A stretch of 64,000 nt of DNA from Cymbomonas tetramitiformis (GCA_001247695.2 LGRX02024820.1:1-64000), one strand, 5' to 3'. Shown: positions 1 to 12,400, counted from the first letter of the stretch. Numbers and translations: made by a program. The notes: generated from the letters alone by a model not told the origin.

Positions 1-423
1 CAAAGTACATAGATAACTTCATCAGTTTTTCACGACTTACGCACTCCAACCATTTGTTTGTACAAATAAATGGGCCAAATCACCATATTGTGACTTGGCC
101 GATCTAGATGTTGATTCATAGGGGATGGTATCGAGCCGTTAATCTTCCGTATTAATGCTCTTTCCGCATGATTTCGAGTATTCTATTCGTATGCTACCTT
201 TTGATGTTTGGCCACTACGATATGGTTCATCACATTATCGTCCCGTTGAAACACCTTTGAGTAATGTTGATAGATCGATAATGCCACATTTTTTATTATT
301 TGTATGACATGTTACGCCGTGAGAAGTCGATGACTATAATCATATCAAATTTTAATTTACCATCATATCACCGTCTTTATCGGAGCATAACACAATGACA
401 CAAGGAGCCGATGTCTCTTTATC
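1..423. other. AT-rich intergenic sequence
   Basis: Downstream flank of the RecQ gene, which is read from the minus strand. No coding segment, RNA gene or clear repeat was recognised. Confidence 0.5.
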
Positions 424-1824
424 TTAAGCAGGGGCGGATTTCCGCCTTCGACGAGCATCTGCCCGTGGAGGTGAGGAAGCAGCTCTCTTCCCAGCGATTC
501 CCGCGCTCGCTCGCCGTGACCTCGTTGATTTTTGGGGGGCCGAGGATCTTGATTCACAGCAAGCATCGCACATACCGTTACACAACTTTGTGTCACCTTC
601 CTCCGCGAAATGCTCCATAAGTAAGCGATGTCGGCATATTTGCTTCACATTTTGAGAAAACTGTTCTATTTCGACCAATTTGCGCCTCCGTGCCTCCTTC
701 GTGACCAAATCCTTTTGAAAGTTTTTCCTAATCACTTGAACAGTTTTTGTTGAGAACAACATCAGGCACTTGGCAATCGCCCCATCTCTGCCGGCCCTGC
801 CGACCTCTTGGACATACGCTTCCATAGATTGTGGCATGCTGTGATGCACGATCCAACGAACATCGCCCTTGTCCACCCCCATCCCAAATGCGGTGGTTGC
901 TACCACTATTCTAGTTTCTCCTCGCATCCAAGCATTGTACACTTGCGATCGTTGTGCCGTATTCAATTCTCCATGATAGTGAGCTACTTTAATACTGTCA
1001 CCGCCTTGCTTTTGTTGGCTCAACCAATTTGCTAACTTCTCAGTGTCTTTTTTTGTCATGCAATAAATGATTCCAGTAGAAGTCGCTGGCTGATCTAAAA
1101 CGAATGCTAATATCTGCTTCCAACATGAATCGACAACTATCTCATTCACTGTCTCTTCTCCCCAAAACTTCTCCTCCACATTCAAAATCAAGTTTGCTCT
1201 TCTACTAGTGCCGAAAAACTCAACAGGGTTCTTCATTCGCAAAATCTTTTTGATGTCCGTTTTTGTCCTTTCTGTCGCGGTTCCTATGGTTGCCGTGAAG
1301 AGAACACTGGGGAATGTATCGTTTAATTCACCTAAACGGCTATACGCTGGCCGAAAATCGTGTCCAAATTCACTACAGCAGTGAGCCTCGTCCACCACAA
1401 AGCGCCGCAATAAACTATTATGCCACAATTCGGCAAGTGCCTTCTGCAAGTGGCCTTCTCCCATCAATGCTTCAGGAGCGACGTACAATAACTGGATCCG
1501 TGATCTACGTATCACATCTATCGCACAAAATCTATCAGCATCCGACATATCACTCGTATATTGCAGAGCCGAAATGTTTTTGGCCTTTAGAGCCTGGACT
1601 TGATCATGCATCAGCGACACCAACGGTGAAATCACAACCGTGACTCCTTGGGATACGACGGCAGGAAGCTGGTATGTCAAACTCTTTCCAAACCCAGTGT
1701 GTTGCACAACAAATACTTCTTTATCATCTAAAACTGTCTGACAAATTCTCAGTTGATCTCCGCGGAATCTGTCATTGTTGAAGATGCGCCGGTTTCCTAA
1801 TGTTAACAAATCTGGCGCCTCCAT
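424..1824 (-). CDS. RecQ-type ATP-dependent DNA helicase
   Basis: Predicted 3'-5' superfamily 2 DNA helicase of 466 residues, acting in the nucleus in repair or recombination. Visible motifs counted from the ATG at 1824: Walker A TGFGKS (about 43-48), DEAH box (145-148), motif III FTAT (176-179), motif VI QEVGRAGRDG (339-348), and a RecQ zinc-binding cluster with Cys near 397, 415, 419 and 422. The C-terminus is short, basic and Ser/Ala/Arg-rich; no winged-helix or HRDC domain is obvious, so it resembles short RecQ helicases. The frame is open a few codons upstream of the ATG (from a GTG), but the methionine is the natural start and it lies just before the conserved FR..Q motif. No intron is needed. 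Upstream is a minisatellite and then another minus-strand gene. Recently duplicated RecQ copies near telomeres or in mobile DNA are known in other eukaryotes; whether this is one is open. Confidence 0.9.
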   Translation of the reverse strand: MEAPDLLTLGNRRIFNNDRFRGDQLRICQTVLDDKEVFVVQHTGFGKSLTYQLPAVVSQGVTVVISPLVSLMHDQVQALKAKNISALQYTSDMSDADRFCAIDVIRRSRIQLLYVAPEALMGEGHLQKALAELWHNSLLRRFVVDEAHCCSEFGHDFRPAYSRLGELNDTFPSVLFTATIGTATERTKTDIKKILRMKNPVEFFGTSRRANLILNVEEKFWGEETVNEIVVDSCWKQILAFVLDQPATSTGIIYCMTKKDTEKLANWLSQQKQGGDSIKVAHYHGELNTAQRSQVYNAWMRGETRIVVATTAFGMGVDKGDVRWIVHHSMPQSMEAYVQEVGRAGRDGAIAKCLMLFSTKTVQVIRKNFQKDLVTKEARRRKLVEIEQFSQNVKQICRHRLLMEHFAEEGDTKLCNGMCDACCESRSSAPQKSTRSRRASAGIAGKRAASSPPRADARRRRKSAPA

Positions 1825-1859
1825 TACAACTGCACGTGTCCACACCCGCCCCCCGCGAT

Positions 1860-2200
1860 CCCATCAATTTTGACCCCAACACATTAAAGTTGACCCTGAA
1901 ACACTCATTTTTGCTCCTGAAATACTAATTCTGACCGTAAAACACCCATTTGTGATCCCATGCAGCCGTTTTAGACCCTGAAACACTCATTTCTGACCCT
2001 AAAACACTATTTCTGACCCTGAAACACTATTTCTGACCCTGAAACACTGTTCCTGACCCTGAAACACTCATTTCTGACCCCACAACATTGTTTTTGACCC
2101 TGAAACACTCATTTCTGGCCCGAGTACACTCATTCCTGACCCTAAAACTCTATTTTTGACCCTCAAACACTCATTTATGACCCCAAAACAATTTCACCAT
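1860..2200. repeat. minisatellite, about 20-25 bp unit
   Basis: About 14 degenerate direct copies of a unit resembling TTTCTGACCCTGAAACACTCA. It fills the gap between the RecQ start and the end of the next minus-strand gene, so any RecQ promoter would lie within it. Confidence 0.9.
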
Positions 2201-2234
2201 AACCGTAGATGTATCAAATGGGACACCTACTTCA

Positions 2235-3002
2235 TCACACATTTTCGATTCTCCTTACCGCGAGTATTTCTTCATCACTATCATCTAGAGTTAATAACTC
2301 CTCAACGTCACGATCGTCTTCACTCTCAGGATCCACATCAGGAACACCAGTAGCCAATAATTCGCGAGCATTATCACGCAACTTCCACAAGTTGACACGC
2401 CGCACCCCTTCCACGATCATCTTGCAAACATATGTTTGCATGTCCGTATCTGTCAACTCAGCCAACTTGCCTACAGTCGCCAACCCAAGCTCAATCAGCT
2501 TGGGACCAGTCTTCTTCCCCACACCATTCAACTCGGTGATCGGGGTATCCATATCCGCTTGCTGATCCTCCCGAGTACCTCCAGCTGCCAGATGAATGAA
2601 TCTTGCGAACTTAGATCCACTCGGAAACGACATCTTCTGCACTTTACAGCTCCAGCAATCCACCACCGGCTCTGCATCTATGGGTACTAAGCGTTGCGCC
2701 AAGGACACTCCAGGAGCTTCAAGGGACACCGTGCCCGCCATCACTGCTTCCTGCAACTTGGACATTTCTTTGCGAACGTCCGCGCGGTTAAAGTTGCGAG
2801 CCCGCCAACGTGCCTCGCCATCCACCAAATCATCACACTCATGCCAACGCATTGATTGCTCCGCCTCCTTGATCGCCGCATCCAACCGAGCTTTGCATTC
2901 ACCTTCGTATCGCTCCAACTTTGCTTGCACCGCTAGTCGCGAGGCTTCACCATTAGTGCCATGCAACTCATACTGACACCGCGATTTGGATGGCCTCCTC
3001 AT
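2235..3002 (-). pseudogene. 3' part of a truncated gene with a helix-hairpin-helix segment
   Basis: About 255 codons without an assignable family. The first half is helical and charged. Then come a short Cys motif (CWSC near residue 118) and a helix-hairpin-helix-like stretch (LNGVGKKTGPKLIELGL, about 158-174), the kind of fold used for sequence-independent DNA binding. The C-terminal tail is rich in Asp and Glu. It overlaps the end of the upstream reading frame (2968-4008) by 35 bases in another frame. The simplest reading is one original protein split by a single frameshift near 2970-3000. It lies upstream of and in the same orientation as the RecQ gene, which would suit a DNA-processing role, but function is unknown. 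Confidence 0.5.
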
Positions 3003-4008
3003 CTATGATAGAGGCCTTCATCCCGCCGAGTACCAGATCGCTCCCCTTCAGCCGTCGCTCCACCAAGTCAGTAGGCAGCCAGTGTAAGTCATCACGTGTC
3101 ACTTGCCGAGTGTAACCATGTGAATTTGAGTGATTGTCTCGCATCCACACTTCATACTCCTCAACCGCGAGCAAATGCTGATCGGTGCCCGCCGTGTCGA
3201 CGTACTCCATCTCCACCGCATCCAAGCTATCCAAAGGAAGAAAGCCGGCTTCCATCAACTTTGCTAACTCAGGGTCTAGGGAAGTCCCTCTTCCACCCGC
3301 ATCGACACGCACCCCAACATTAAGATCTGCAGTCGATGAAACTCCCTCACCAACACCCGCCGCGTCACCATCACCAACACTAACACCGCTTCCGACATCA
3401 TCACCCACTCCCGCAACTGCGACCTGCGGGGCGGTATCTCCACCGTGTTCCCGCCACGAGTACACATGCGCTGGATTGCATCCAGTCAGCGTAGTCCTCA
3501 CGATCACCGCACTCGAGCCAATTTCATGCAGAAAGGCTCGTTTGGCTCCATTAGCGAGAACGGCGAGCTCAGCTTCTTGCTGCACCGCAAGCACCACAGC
3601 ACAAGACTTCTCCACCGACGCCCTCGCTTGCCCCTCCACATCGAGGTACTTGTCAGGCTGCTCAACCATGACTTCCGCAAAAGCACCAGAAGACCTCTCA
3701 CGAAAATGATCGGCGAGAGGCATGGGTGTGGCATCTCTCTTGAACATGCCTAAAGAGAGGCAGCGATCCTTGACCTTGCGAGTGTCCTTGGTCAAGTCAT
3801 GCTTATGCCCAGTGCGCCTGAAGAGCCCAGCCATGCGCATAAATACATTCGTCGTATTCCGCAGCAAGGTGACCAAAACTGACATCACCCCGATGGTGTG
3901 GTCATCCGCCCAAGAGCCCACACATAATTTCTGAAATGCGTTCATGTTCTCAATCCATATGTCAGGGGCCGCATTCCATATGTCTTGAACTGTCAAAAGC
4001 CGCCCCAA
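2968..4008 (-). pseudogene. 5'-truncated upstream part of the HhH gene
   Basis: About 346 codons of unrecognised protein. The first half is compact and mixed alpha/beta in appearance. The middle is a low-complexity Gly/Val/Asp stretch at roughly 200-245, followed by an acidic segment. The frame opens with a non-ATG codon exactly where satellite DNA begins (about 4015), so the true 5' end seems to have been lost. It runs into the 2235-3002 frame through an apparent frameshift. It could be the remnant of a transposon-encoded DNA-binding protein; no transposase motif was seen. Confidence 0.4.
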
Positions 4009-4039
4009 GTCCCCTCTACTTTAAACAACAGATACCCAA

Positions 4040-5185
4040 ACCTGTATGACAGCTGATGACACGCTACATGCAAATGCACCTAACCCTACACCCCTAGCCT
4101 AAATGGACCCCCCCGGGAGCTCACTAAGCCCCCTACACCCATCCTTATACCCACATGTTCACCACAGCCTGCACTTTAAGCTGGTGCCATGCATTATGTG
4201 CCAATTTCCCTGCCTCGGTCACCATACCCTAAAATGTATGACAGCTGAAGACACGCTACATGCAAATGCACCTAACCCTACACCCCTAGCCTAAATGGAC
4301 CCCCCCGGGAGCTCACTAAGCCCCCTACACCCATCCTTATACCCACATGTTCACCACAGCCTGCACTTTAAGCCGGTGCCATGCATTATGTGCCAATTTC
4401 CCTGCCTCGGTCACCATACCCTAAACTGTATGACAGCTGATGACACGCTACCCTGACCCTACACCCCTAGCCTAAATGGACCTCCCCCGGGAGCTCACTA
4501 AGCCCCCTACACCCATCCTTATACCCACATGTTCACCATGGCCTGCACCTTAAGCCGGTGCCATGCATTATGTGCCAATTTCCCTGCCTCGGTCACCATA
4601 CCCTAGACTGTATGACAGCTGATGACACGCTACATGCAAATGCACCTAACCCTACACCCCTAGCCTAAATGGACCTCCCCCGGGAGCTCACTAAGCCCCC
4701 TACACCCATCCTTATACCCACATGTTCACCACAGCCTGCACTTTAAGCTGGTGCCATGCATTATGTGCCAATTTCCCTGCCTCGGTCACCATACCCTAAA
4801 CCAAGGCTCTATATCGATATTTCCGATAACCGATACTATCGATATATCGTATTTATCGCCGATTATCGGATTGCAATATCAAACTATCGATTGTGCAGGT
4901 TTTGATGTTCCATATTTTATTTATAACAACTTACATATAAATGCCCAAATAATCGATTATTTATCGATTGTGCCGATTATCGATACCATTTTTCGGATAT
5001 CGGATAGTATCGATACCAAAAAACCAAACCGATATAGAGCCCTGCCCTAAACTATATGACAGCTGATGACACGCTACATGCAAATGCACCTAACCCTACA
5101 CCCCTAGCCTAAATGGACCCCCCCGGGAGCTCACTAAGCCCCCTACACCCATCCTTATACCCACATGTTCACCACAGCCTGTACC
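4040..5185. repeat. satellite with a unit of about 190 bp, five copies
   Basis: Near-identical direct repeats marked by TATGACAGCTGATGACACGC, starting at about 4042, 4234, 4427, 4609 and 5053. The fourth copy is interrupted by the MITE at 4802-5044; removing the insertion and one target copy restores the period. Small open frames inside are by-products of the repeat. Confidence 0.95.
4802..5044. mobile_element. hAT-like MITE (243 bp)
   Basis: Terminal inverted repeats CAAGGCTCTATATCG (left) and CAGGGCTCTATATCG (right, reverse complement) match at 14 of 15 positions and fit the CARGG-type ends of hAT elements. An exact 8-bp target duplication CCCTAAAC flanks it (4794-4801 and 5045-5052), also typical of hAT. 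The interior is AT-rich with many TATCGATA-type palindromes and has no coding capacity. The neighbouring satellite copies give the empty site. Confidence 0.9.
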
Positions 5186-5555
5186 ACAGGATGGAAAACG
5201 TCACCTAACTCATGTCCCAAATCTTTGTGCACAATACCAAACCCAAAAAGAGGCTGAGTGCACGCCTTATGCTTTCGCGCCAAACCCTACCCTTCCAAGC
5301 TAAACAAGCCGTTGCGTGAGCACCATAAGCCCCCCACACACACTCTCATATCGAGGCGATATTGGGGAAGCCCACACCTTTTATTTGCCGTTTGGTTTGC
5401 TGAAATCACTCAAAAATTCAACCCGGGGTGCTCATTCTCACTCCACGAGGGGATGCCCCACCCTGCAAACATATCCCATGAGCCATCAACATTGGGCAAG
5501 TGTGCATCAGTTTCATGACTAGTTCACGACTTAAAGCAGTTAGGGGAGAGCCTTA
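5186..5555. other. sequence between the two satellites
   Basis: Contains divergent pieces resembling the next satellite (for example the tract with ATACCC or ATATCCC followed by AGCC). No gene was recognised. Confidence 0.4.
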
Positions 5556-6860
5556 CCTTCAATATGCCGTTGAGCTTGCTCGATTTGACTAAGTTTTGAA
5601 CCTTGGGGACTCAATCTCGTTTGGGGTGGCCATGCTCCAATCTGCCAACATACCCTATCAGCCCTCAACGTTTGCGACCTCTACACAACTTTCATGACTA
5701 CTTGCAATAGAAAATATGATAGGTAGGACCTTTACCTTCAATATGCCGTTGAGCTTGCTCGATTTGACAACTTTAGAGCCTTGGGGACTCAATCTCGTTT
5801 GGGGTGGCCATGCTCCATTCTGCCAACATACCCTATCAGCCCTCAACGTTGGCGACCTCTACACAACTTTCATGACTACTTGCAATAGAAAATATGCTAG
5901 GTGGGACCCTTACCTTCAATATGCCGTTGAGCTTGCTCGATTCCGTTAACTATGGAGGTTGGAGTGCTCGTTCTCGCTCATTGGGGTTAATGCCGCATCT
6001 GCGAACATACCCTATCAGCCCTCAACGTTTGCGACCTCTACACAACTTTCATGACTACTTGCAATAGAAAATATGCTAGGTGGGACCCTTACCTTCAATA
6101 TGCCGTTGAGATTGCTCGATTCCGTTAACTATGGAGGTTGGGGTGCTCGTTCTCGCTCGTTGGGGTTAATGCCGCATCTGCGAACATACCCTATCAGCCC
6201 TCAACGTTGGCGACCTCTACACAACTTTCATGACTACTTGCAATAGAAAATATGCTAGGTGGGACCCTTACCTTCAATATGCCGTTGAGCTTGCTCGATT
6301 CCGTTAACTATGGAGGTTGAAGTGCTCGTTCTCGCTCGTTGGGGTTAATGCCGCATCTGCGGACATACCCTATCAGCCCTCTACGTTTGGACCCTCTACA
6401 CAACTTTCATGACTACTTGCAATAGAAAATATGCTAGGTGGGACCCTTACCTTCAATATGCCGTTGAGATTGCTCGATTCCGTTAACTATAGAGCGTTTA
6501 ATCAATCATCTCCGCCACGCTTAGCTTGCGCTATTCTGCGAAAGTACCCTATCAGCCATGCGTTTTAAAGGGCCCTAGAGGCCTCCCATTCGCAAGCAAG
6601 CAAGAAGAAATAAAATTTAGAGTTCACACCTGCAATATGCCGTCGAGATTGAGCGATTCCGTTAACTATAGAGCGTTTAATCCATCATCTCCGCCACGCT
6701 TAGCTTGCGCTAATCTGCGAAAGTACCCTATCAGCCATGCGTTTTAAAGGGCCCTAGAGGCCTCCCATTCGCAAGCGAGCAAGAAGAAATAATAGTTAGA
6801 GGTCATACCTTGAATATTCCGTCGAGTTTGCTCCATTACGTTAACTACACAGCTTGCAAT
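5556..6860. repeat. satellite with a unit of about 180 bp, seven to eight copies
   Basis: Direct repeats marked by TTCAATATGCCGTTGAGC, starting near 5561, 5738, 5912, 6092, 6271, 6451, 6634 and 6810. The last two copies are more diverged. Reading frames crossing the array are not credible genes. Confidence 0.95.
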
Positions 6861-6956
6861 AAATTATCGTATCCTCGTTTTCGGCTGTTGGTTTAACCTA
6901 TTTGCGGGGAAAAGAGATAGCGAAAACGGGCATTTGAGCGCTTTTGCCAAGTAATG

Positions 6957-7046
6957 CCAGAGTTTCTCCGAGCCTCTTCCATCAACTGTAACGTCGACCC
7001 TCGCGTGTCGCAGGCCGCGCAGCGGCCGCGCTCGGAGAAACTCTGG
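6957..7046. repeat. perfect 17-bp inverted repeat around a 56-bp loop
   Basis: CCAGAGTTTCTCCGAGC at 6957-6973 is matched by its exact reverse complement at 7030-7046. The GC-rich loop contains NotI-like GCGGCCGC. It could be a short foldback element or a transcript hairpin upstream of the receptor gene. Confidence 0.8.
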
Positions 7047-7475
7047 GAACAAGAGTACCAAAGCACTCATTTACCGACTATTCACTATATCGAAAAAACG
7101 CGGCCTATCGTATGGCCCAAATTCACTTCGGTCCTTGTGGGAGGACCGGACCTTCGGGCAGTAGCCATTTGTATTTACAGAGCTCTGTTTTTTAGGGTTT
7201 CTGCAAAAATAATGCTTGCTAAGTGCCACTATATTAGCTTTGGCTATCGCTTCCAACAAGTTTCTTGCTCGTATATGTGTATACTAAAGTGATATAGCCT
7301 CTCGCTATGATACATCATTCGTATATGTGCCCATATAGGTAATTTTGTCTCGAAACCCTAAAATATAGCCATTTTCCTGAATGGCCGCCTCTGGACCCTC
7401 GGTACCTGCAAAGGCCCTACTGGCTATCGTTCTCTTCACAGCTGCGTAGCTGCTTGAATTGCTATCGGAGTTTCC

Positions 7476-7821
7476 ATGGTTGCCGTCGCCTCATCTCCGA
7501 AACGGAAAATGCCAAATAGAGTCTTCAGAGAGCTGTCGACCTTGGGACTACTGTTTTGGAAACTACCGATTTTAACAAATGCCGGCTACATCACGATTCA
7601 TGAACATGCGGATGCAGGATGTGCAAGTCAGTCAGGTTCTTCCACTACGAGCTGCTCAAGCTTGAGTTCGTGTGCAAGCTGGGCACACAGCGCCTGTTCT
7701 TCCCAGATGTTTATGTATTCAAGTGGATATGCCACATCGTGGGGCACGAGGTGTTGCTCGTTGAATACTGATGCTGGTGGCTCTAGCAATTCAAATTGGG
7801 ATACTTATTCAGTCACAACAG
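7476..7821 (+). CDS. receptor exon 1: Cys/Ser-rich module (5' end uncertain)
   Basis: The frame is open from an ATG at 7476 to the donor GTAACT at 7822. An acceptor-like AG at 7616-7617 gives an alternative start for this exon. The reliable part, from about 7618, encodes a Ser- and Cys-rich module with about seven cysteines, Tyr and Trp, ending in Thr-Thr-Gly. The leading segment has a modest hydrophobic stretch (about residues 21-40) that is not a convincing signal peptide, so an upstream exon may be missing. It ends in phase 1, which fits the next exon exactly. Confidence 0.5.
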
Positions 7822-8326
7822 GTAACTTGCTTCTCTAGAAGGTTCCGATACAGCTCCGAGTTCATATGATAATGCGTATTCTTCAACGTACATGCGCATT
7901 TCTAAGTGCTCGACCGTCTTACAATTACTCTGTAAGCCATGGCGACCGCGGGGATGGTTTATCGTGTCTGTTGCTACTATGGTATTCTGATTTAATAAGT
8001 AATGTTCTCGATCACTACTAACGTGACGCGTGCAGTTGCTGCTAGGACCTTCCTCGATGTAACCCCCACTTACTCGCCAGCAACATTTTTGAACTGCCTA
8101 CGTGGCGTGGTAGTAGAACGAAAGTGGCACTCAGAGGAAGGTCCATCGCTCGTAATATTTCTTTTTACTTTTTGTTCAGTGTCTGCGGAACCATGGTGGA
8201 AATTCTGCGCGTGTTTGCCCTTCATAAAATCAGATGCTACGCGCGAGTTTTGAATATACAATGTTTTGTTTTCAGCGTGAAGGCTTCAGCGTGGTTGCTA
8301 TTTGAGTTGCGACGTTTCTGGCGCAG

Positions 8327-8518
8327 GTGCTTGCACGGCAGCTTATCCGTACGTTTACAGGCCCACAGAAAATTACGATTATTGTTGTTCTACTTGCGCC
8401 GATTTTAATGGAAACTCAAACATAAACTGCAACGCGGAATTGTCTGCGCGTGCAGCCTCTTGCAAAGACAACGACTATCAAGAATGTTCGAGCCCTCCGT
8501 GCTCAGACTGGGATGCAG
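8327..8518 (+). CDS. receptor exon 2: Cys-rich extracellular module
   Basis: A symmetrical phase 1-1 exon of 192 bases between an acceptor at 8325-8326 and donor GTAATC. The product has about nine cysteines, including CCSTC and a CSSPPC cluster, several Asn and Tyr, and no hydrophobic run, as expected of a small disulphide-bonded surface module. The family is not recognised. Confidence 0.6.
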
Positions 8519-8663
8519 GTAATCAAAGGCCGAAGTCTAATATTACTTTAAAAGTAGAAGTCGAGGAGTTTAAACTGGGTCAATGCAGTTACGGAGGGTC
8601 CAGAAACGTCACTTTTCGGCCAAAAACAAGTTAGGGTTTGGGTTTCCAACCTGGGTTCGTAGC

Positions 8664-8879
8664 ATGCGAACCGTCACAGGTATGAACGATCTGAAAAATA
8701 CGTATTTTTTTTCAGCTCAATTCCAGTTCACCGAAAGTGACGCTTTGGTGTCCGTTTTGCGATCGATGTCACGACTTCAAAATTTCGGTTCGAGTTTTAG
8801 GGATTGTTGCATCGAACTACAATTGAGCTGAAAAAAAATACGCACTTTTCAGAACGTGAATACCTGTAGCGGTTCGCAT
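8664..8879. repeat. foldback element with 59-bp arms
   Basis: The left arm 8664-8722 and right arm 8821-8879 are inverted copies matching at about 52 of 59 positions, around a 98-bp centre. Both arms include the run TATTTTTTTTCAGCTCAATT next to the centre. It lies in the intron after receptor exon 2 and is likely a MITE or foldback transposon. Confidence 0.85.
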
Positions 8880-9469
8880 TCTATGAACGCATACCTCAAG
8901 TGTTTTTTTGCAGTTTTCTATATATAATACAACTCTAACTTTCCAGGCCGTTTCTGGACCCTCCGTACCTGCAATGACCCAACTTCGGTGACTGGCACAT
9001 CACCAAACTATCACATATTTGAATGGAGGACACAAAATCACTTTGTTTCTTATCATCACTTTATTCATTTATATGCATATTCATTTTATATACATATACA
9101 TATACATATTTATTCATTTTACATTTCTGCGATCCTACTATCCACAATATCCAAACCGTGTAGAAGTGGGAACTCCTATATCAGGCTACGTTTTTAGTTA
9201 ATACCCGCCGGTCCTTTGAAACTTTACAAAGTCTGTTTGATGAGACTGTGGTACCTGTGTCACATTTCCACGAGTATTGACGGCGAAGCAGTTACTAAAC
9301 ATATTTATTTATTTCACATCAGGAACATAACGGTCCACTCATTAGCCAAATGGGCCGCAAGCATTTTAGTGGTTAAGTGTGCATATATATGTGCGAGCTT
9401 GGCGGCAATCACATGTGGCCTTAACTTTGCCTTGCCTGGTGTGGCTTGAAGCCGCCATCATATGCGGTT

Positions 9470-12400
9470 TTTGAGTAACCACTTGAAATATTTCCATAAG
9501 GTACGGCGCAGTGCAATGCTGGATCAGCTTCCACAGTCTATGATGCCCGGAGGGTGCCCTCTACTCCATCCTTCGTCTTTGAACTCTGGTGTGCATTTGT
9601 GCATACGTGTTTGCGCGTGACGGTCAGACGGTGGTTACAGTGCGGGCAACACCTGTGCAAACAAAGGTGGTGGAGTTTTCACCATTGCAGCTGGAGCTCC
9701 TTGTTTGGTTTGAAAACTTCAATGCTTTGCCTAGCTTTAAGCATCAACGTGGAATATCTCCATGACGGACCTGCAATGCAAAGCTGGACGAGCTCCGAGC
9801 TACCCCCTTTAATGTGTGTGTGGTAGGATCTGCTTGGTTCAGTGGAACTTGTCAAAATTGGTATCTTGCCACGGGCCCACCCTGTTCATGAATGCTTCTT
9901 TCATATACTGGGATAAATTTGGGCTACCTTTTGTTGGAGGATCCTGTGTCGTTCAGTATGCATAAGCGGTCTTGCCAGTAGAATTTGCTTACTTTGTTAC
10001 AGATACCCTAAGATGACTATATTAGCTTTGGAGTAGAGCCCTCTGCTGGTAACTGCCCCTGCTGCTTCTAAGAAGCGACATGCGCCTTCGGCTCCCAAAG
10101 CTATCGCAATTTTGGCTGTGATGTGTGTGTACTGCCTCTTTAGGAGCGTCGTGGATTCGTCTGTGACTTGCTCTTTCTTTGTTGTCCGGTGCCTCGAGGC
10201 TCGTTCACCTGCTGGGGGACTGGTGATCATCGGCTGGGCTATGGGGTACTGGCACCTCGCTGTCAACGGGGACGCCGATGGACGGATATGGTTGGTGGGA
10301 TGTGGCTGTCCCTGTGGCACCTTTCTGGCAAATACTGCCTCGGTGGCTTGGTCTGCATCGGCTGATCCAAGGAGGGGCAGAGAGTGGCTGAGTCCACGTT
10401 CTGTGTCTTCCCTCGAGTTTTGCGGGGAGCACTTGGGTGCCCGCTTGTAACCTTGTATTTTTGTTTTTTCTTATCAGATGCCCTTGCTTGCCGTGTGGTG
10501 GGTCTGCACTCATTGTATAATCATGGGCCAGCAAGTCCCATCCATCGATCGTGAGCCACTGGGGGGCATGTCAGCAGAGTCTGCTCATATCACCCCGTTA
10601 CCCAGAGACTAACAAATGTTTGGCGATTTGTTTGGTGATGCTCTGTCACATCGTATAATTTATCCATGCTGCTTTGCATCTGGGCTGGAGGTATTTCTGC
10701 ATTTATGGTATCTTGTCACGGCCTCGCCTTGCTCCTGAATTGCTTCTCACATACACTGAGATGATGATGGGCTGGCTTTTGTCGGCTGATCTCGTGCCAT
10801 TCAGCAGTGTGTGTGTATGCTTATCCTTGCGCGGAGAGGCAGAAGGTGGCGAAGTACACCTTCTGTGTTTTCCCTTGAATTTTGTGGGGAGCACTTAGGT
10901 GCCCGCATGTTTTCTTTTTTTGACATGGGGTGTCCATGCTGTGTGGCGTGACTGCGTTCATGACATAACCATGGACCAACAGGTCCCATCCATCGACCGG
11001 GAGCCACTGGGGGGCATGCCAGCAGGGTCCGCTTACTCCGTAACCCAGAGACCAACAGTTGTTTGGCGACGATCGGTCACATCGTATCATCTTTCCATGC
11101 TGCTTTGCATTTGGGTTGGGAATATGTATGCGTTTGTGGTATCTTGTCACGGCCCCGCCCTGCTCTTGATTTGCTTTTCACATCCACTGGGATGATGATG
11201 GGCTGGCTTTTGTTGGCCGATCTCATGCCGTTCAGTGTGTATGTGGAGGGCATGCCAGCAGGGTCCGCTTACTCCGTAACCCAGAGACCAACAATTGTTT
11301 GGCGACGATCGGTCACATCGTATCATCTTTCCATGCTGCTTTGCATTTGAGTTGGGAATATGTTTTCGTTTGTGGTATCTTGTCACGGCCCCGCCCTGCT
11401 CTTGATTTGCTTTTCACATCCACTGGGATGATGGTGGGCTGGCTTTTGTTGGCCGATCTCATGCCATTCAGTGTATGTGGAGGGCGTCGGGGATTCGTCT
11501 GCGGCTGGCTCTATTTATGTCCAGTGCCTTGGGGCTTTTTCACCTGCCGGGGGACTGGTGGTTGACAGCCACGTTATGGGGTGCTGACATCTCGTTGTTA
11601 ACGGGGACGGCCACTGGAATGATTTGGATGATGGGATTGTGGCTGTCCCTGTGGTACCCTTCTGACGGGTACTGCCTCTTTGAGGGCGTCGGGGATTCGT
11701 CTGCGGCTGGCTCTATTTATGTCCAGTGCCTTGGGGCTTTTTCACCTGCCGGGGGACTGGTGATCGACACCACGTTATGGGGTACTGGCATCTCGTTGTG
11801 AACGGGGACGGCCACTGGAATGATTTGGATGATGGGATTGTGGCTGTCCCTGTGGTACCCTTCTGACGGGTACTGCCTCTTTGAGGGCGTCGGGGATTCG
11901 TCTGCGGCTGGCTCTATTTATGTCCAGTGCCTTGGGGCTTTTTCACCTGCCGGGGGACTGGTGATCGACACCCACTTTATGGGGTACTGGCATCTCGTTG
12001 TTAACGGGGACGGCCACTGGAATGATTTGGATGATGGGATGTGGCTGTCCCTGTGGTACCCTTCTGACGGGTACTGCCTCTTTGAGTGCGTCGGGGATTC
12101 GTCTACGGCTCGCTTTTTGGGAGTGTCTTGGATTCGTCTGACGCTAGCTCCCTCTCCGTGTACAGTGCTCATGGTTATTACACATGCCGGGGGACTTGTG
12201 TTCTTTGACCTTGATATGAGTACTGGCGGATCGCTGTGAACGGGGACGGCCGCCGGGTGGAAGTGGGTTTTGGGAGGCGGTTATCCCTGTGGTGCCATTC
12301 TGGCGGGCACTGCCTCTTGGAGAGCTCGGTAGATTCGTCTGTCGTGCTGCGAGGAGAGGCAGAAGGTGGTGAAGTACACCTTCTGTGTTTTCCCTTGAAT

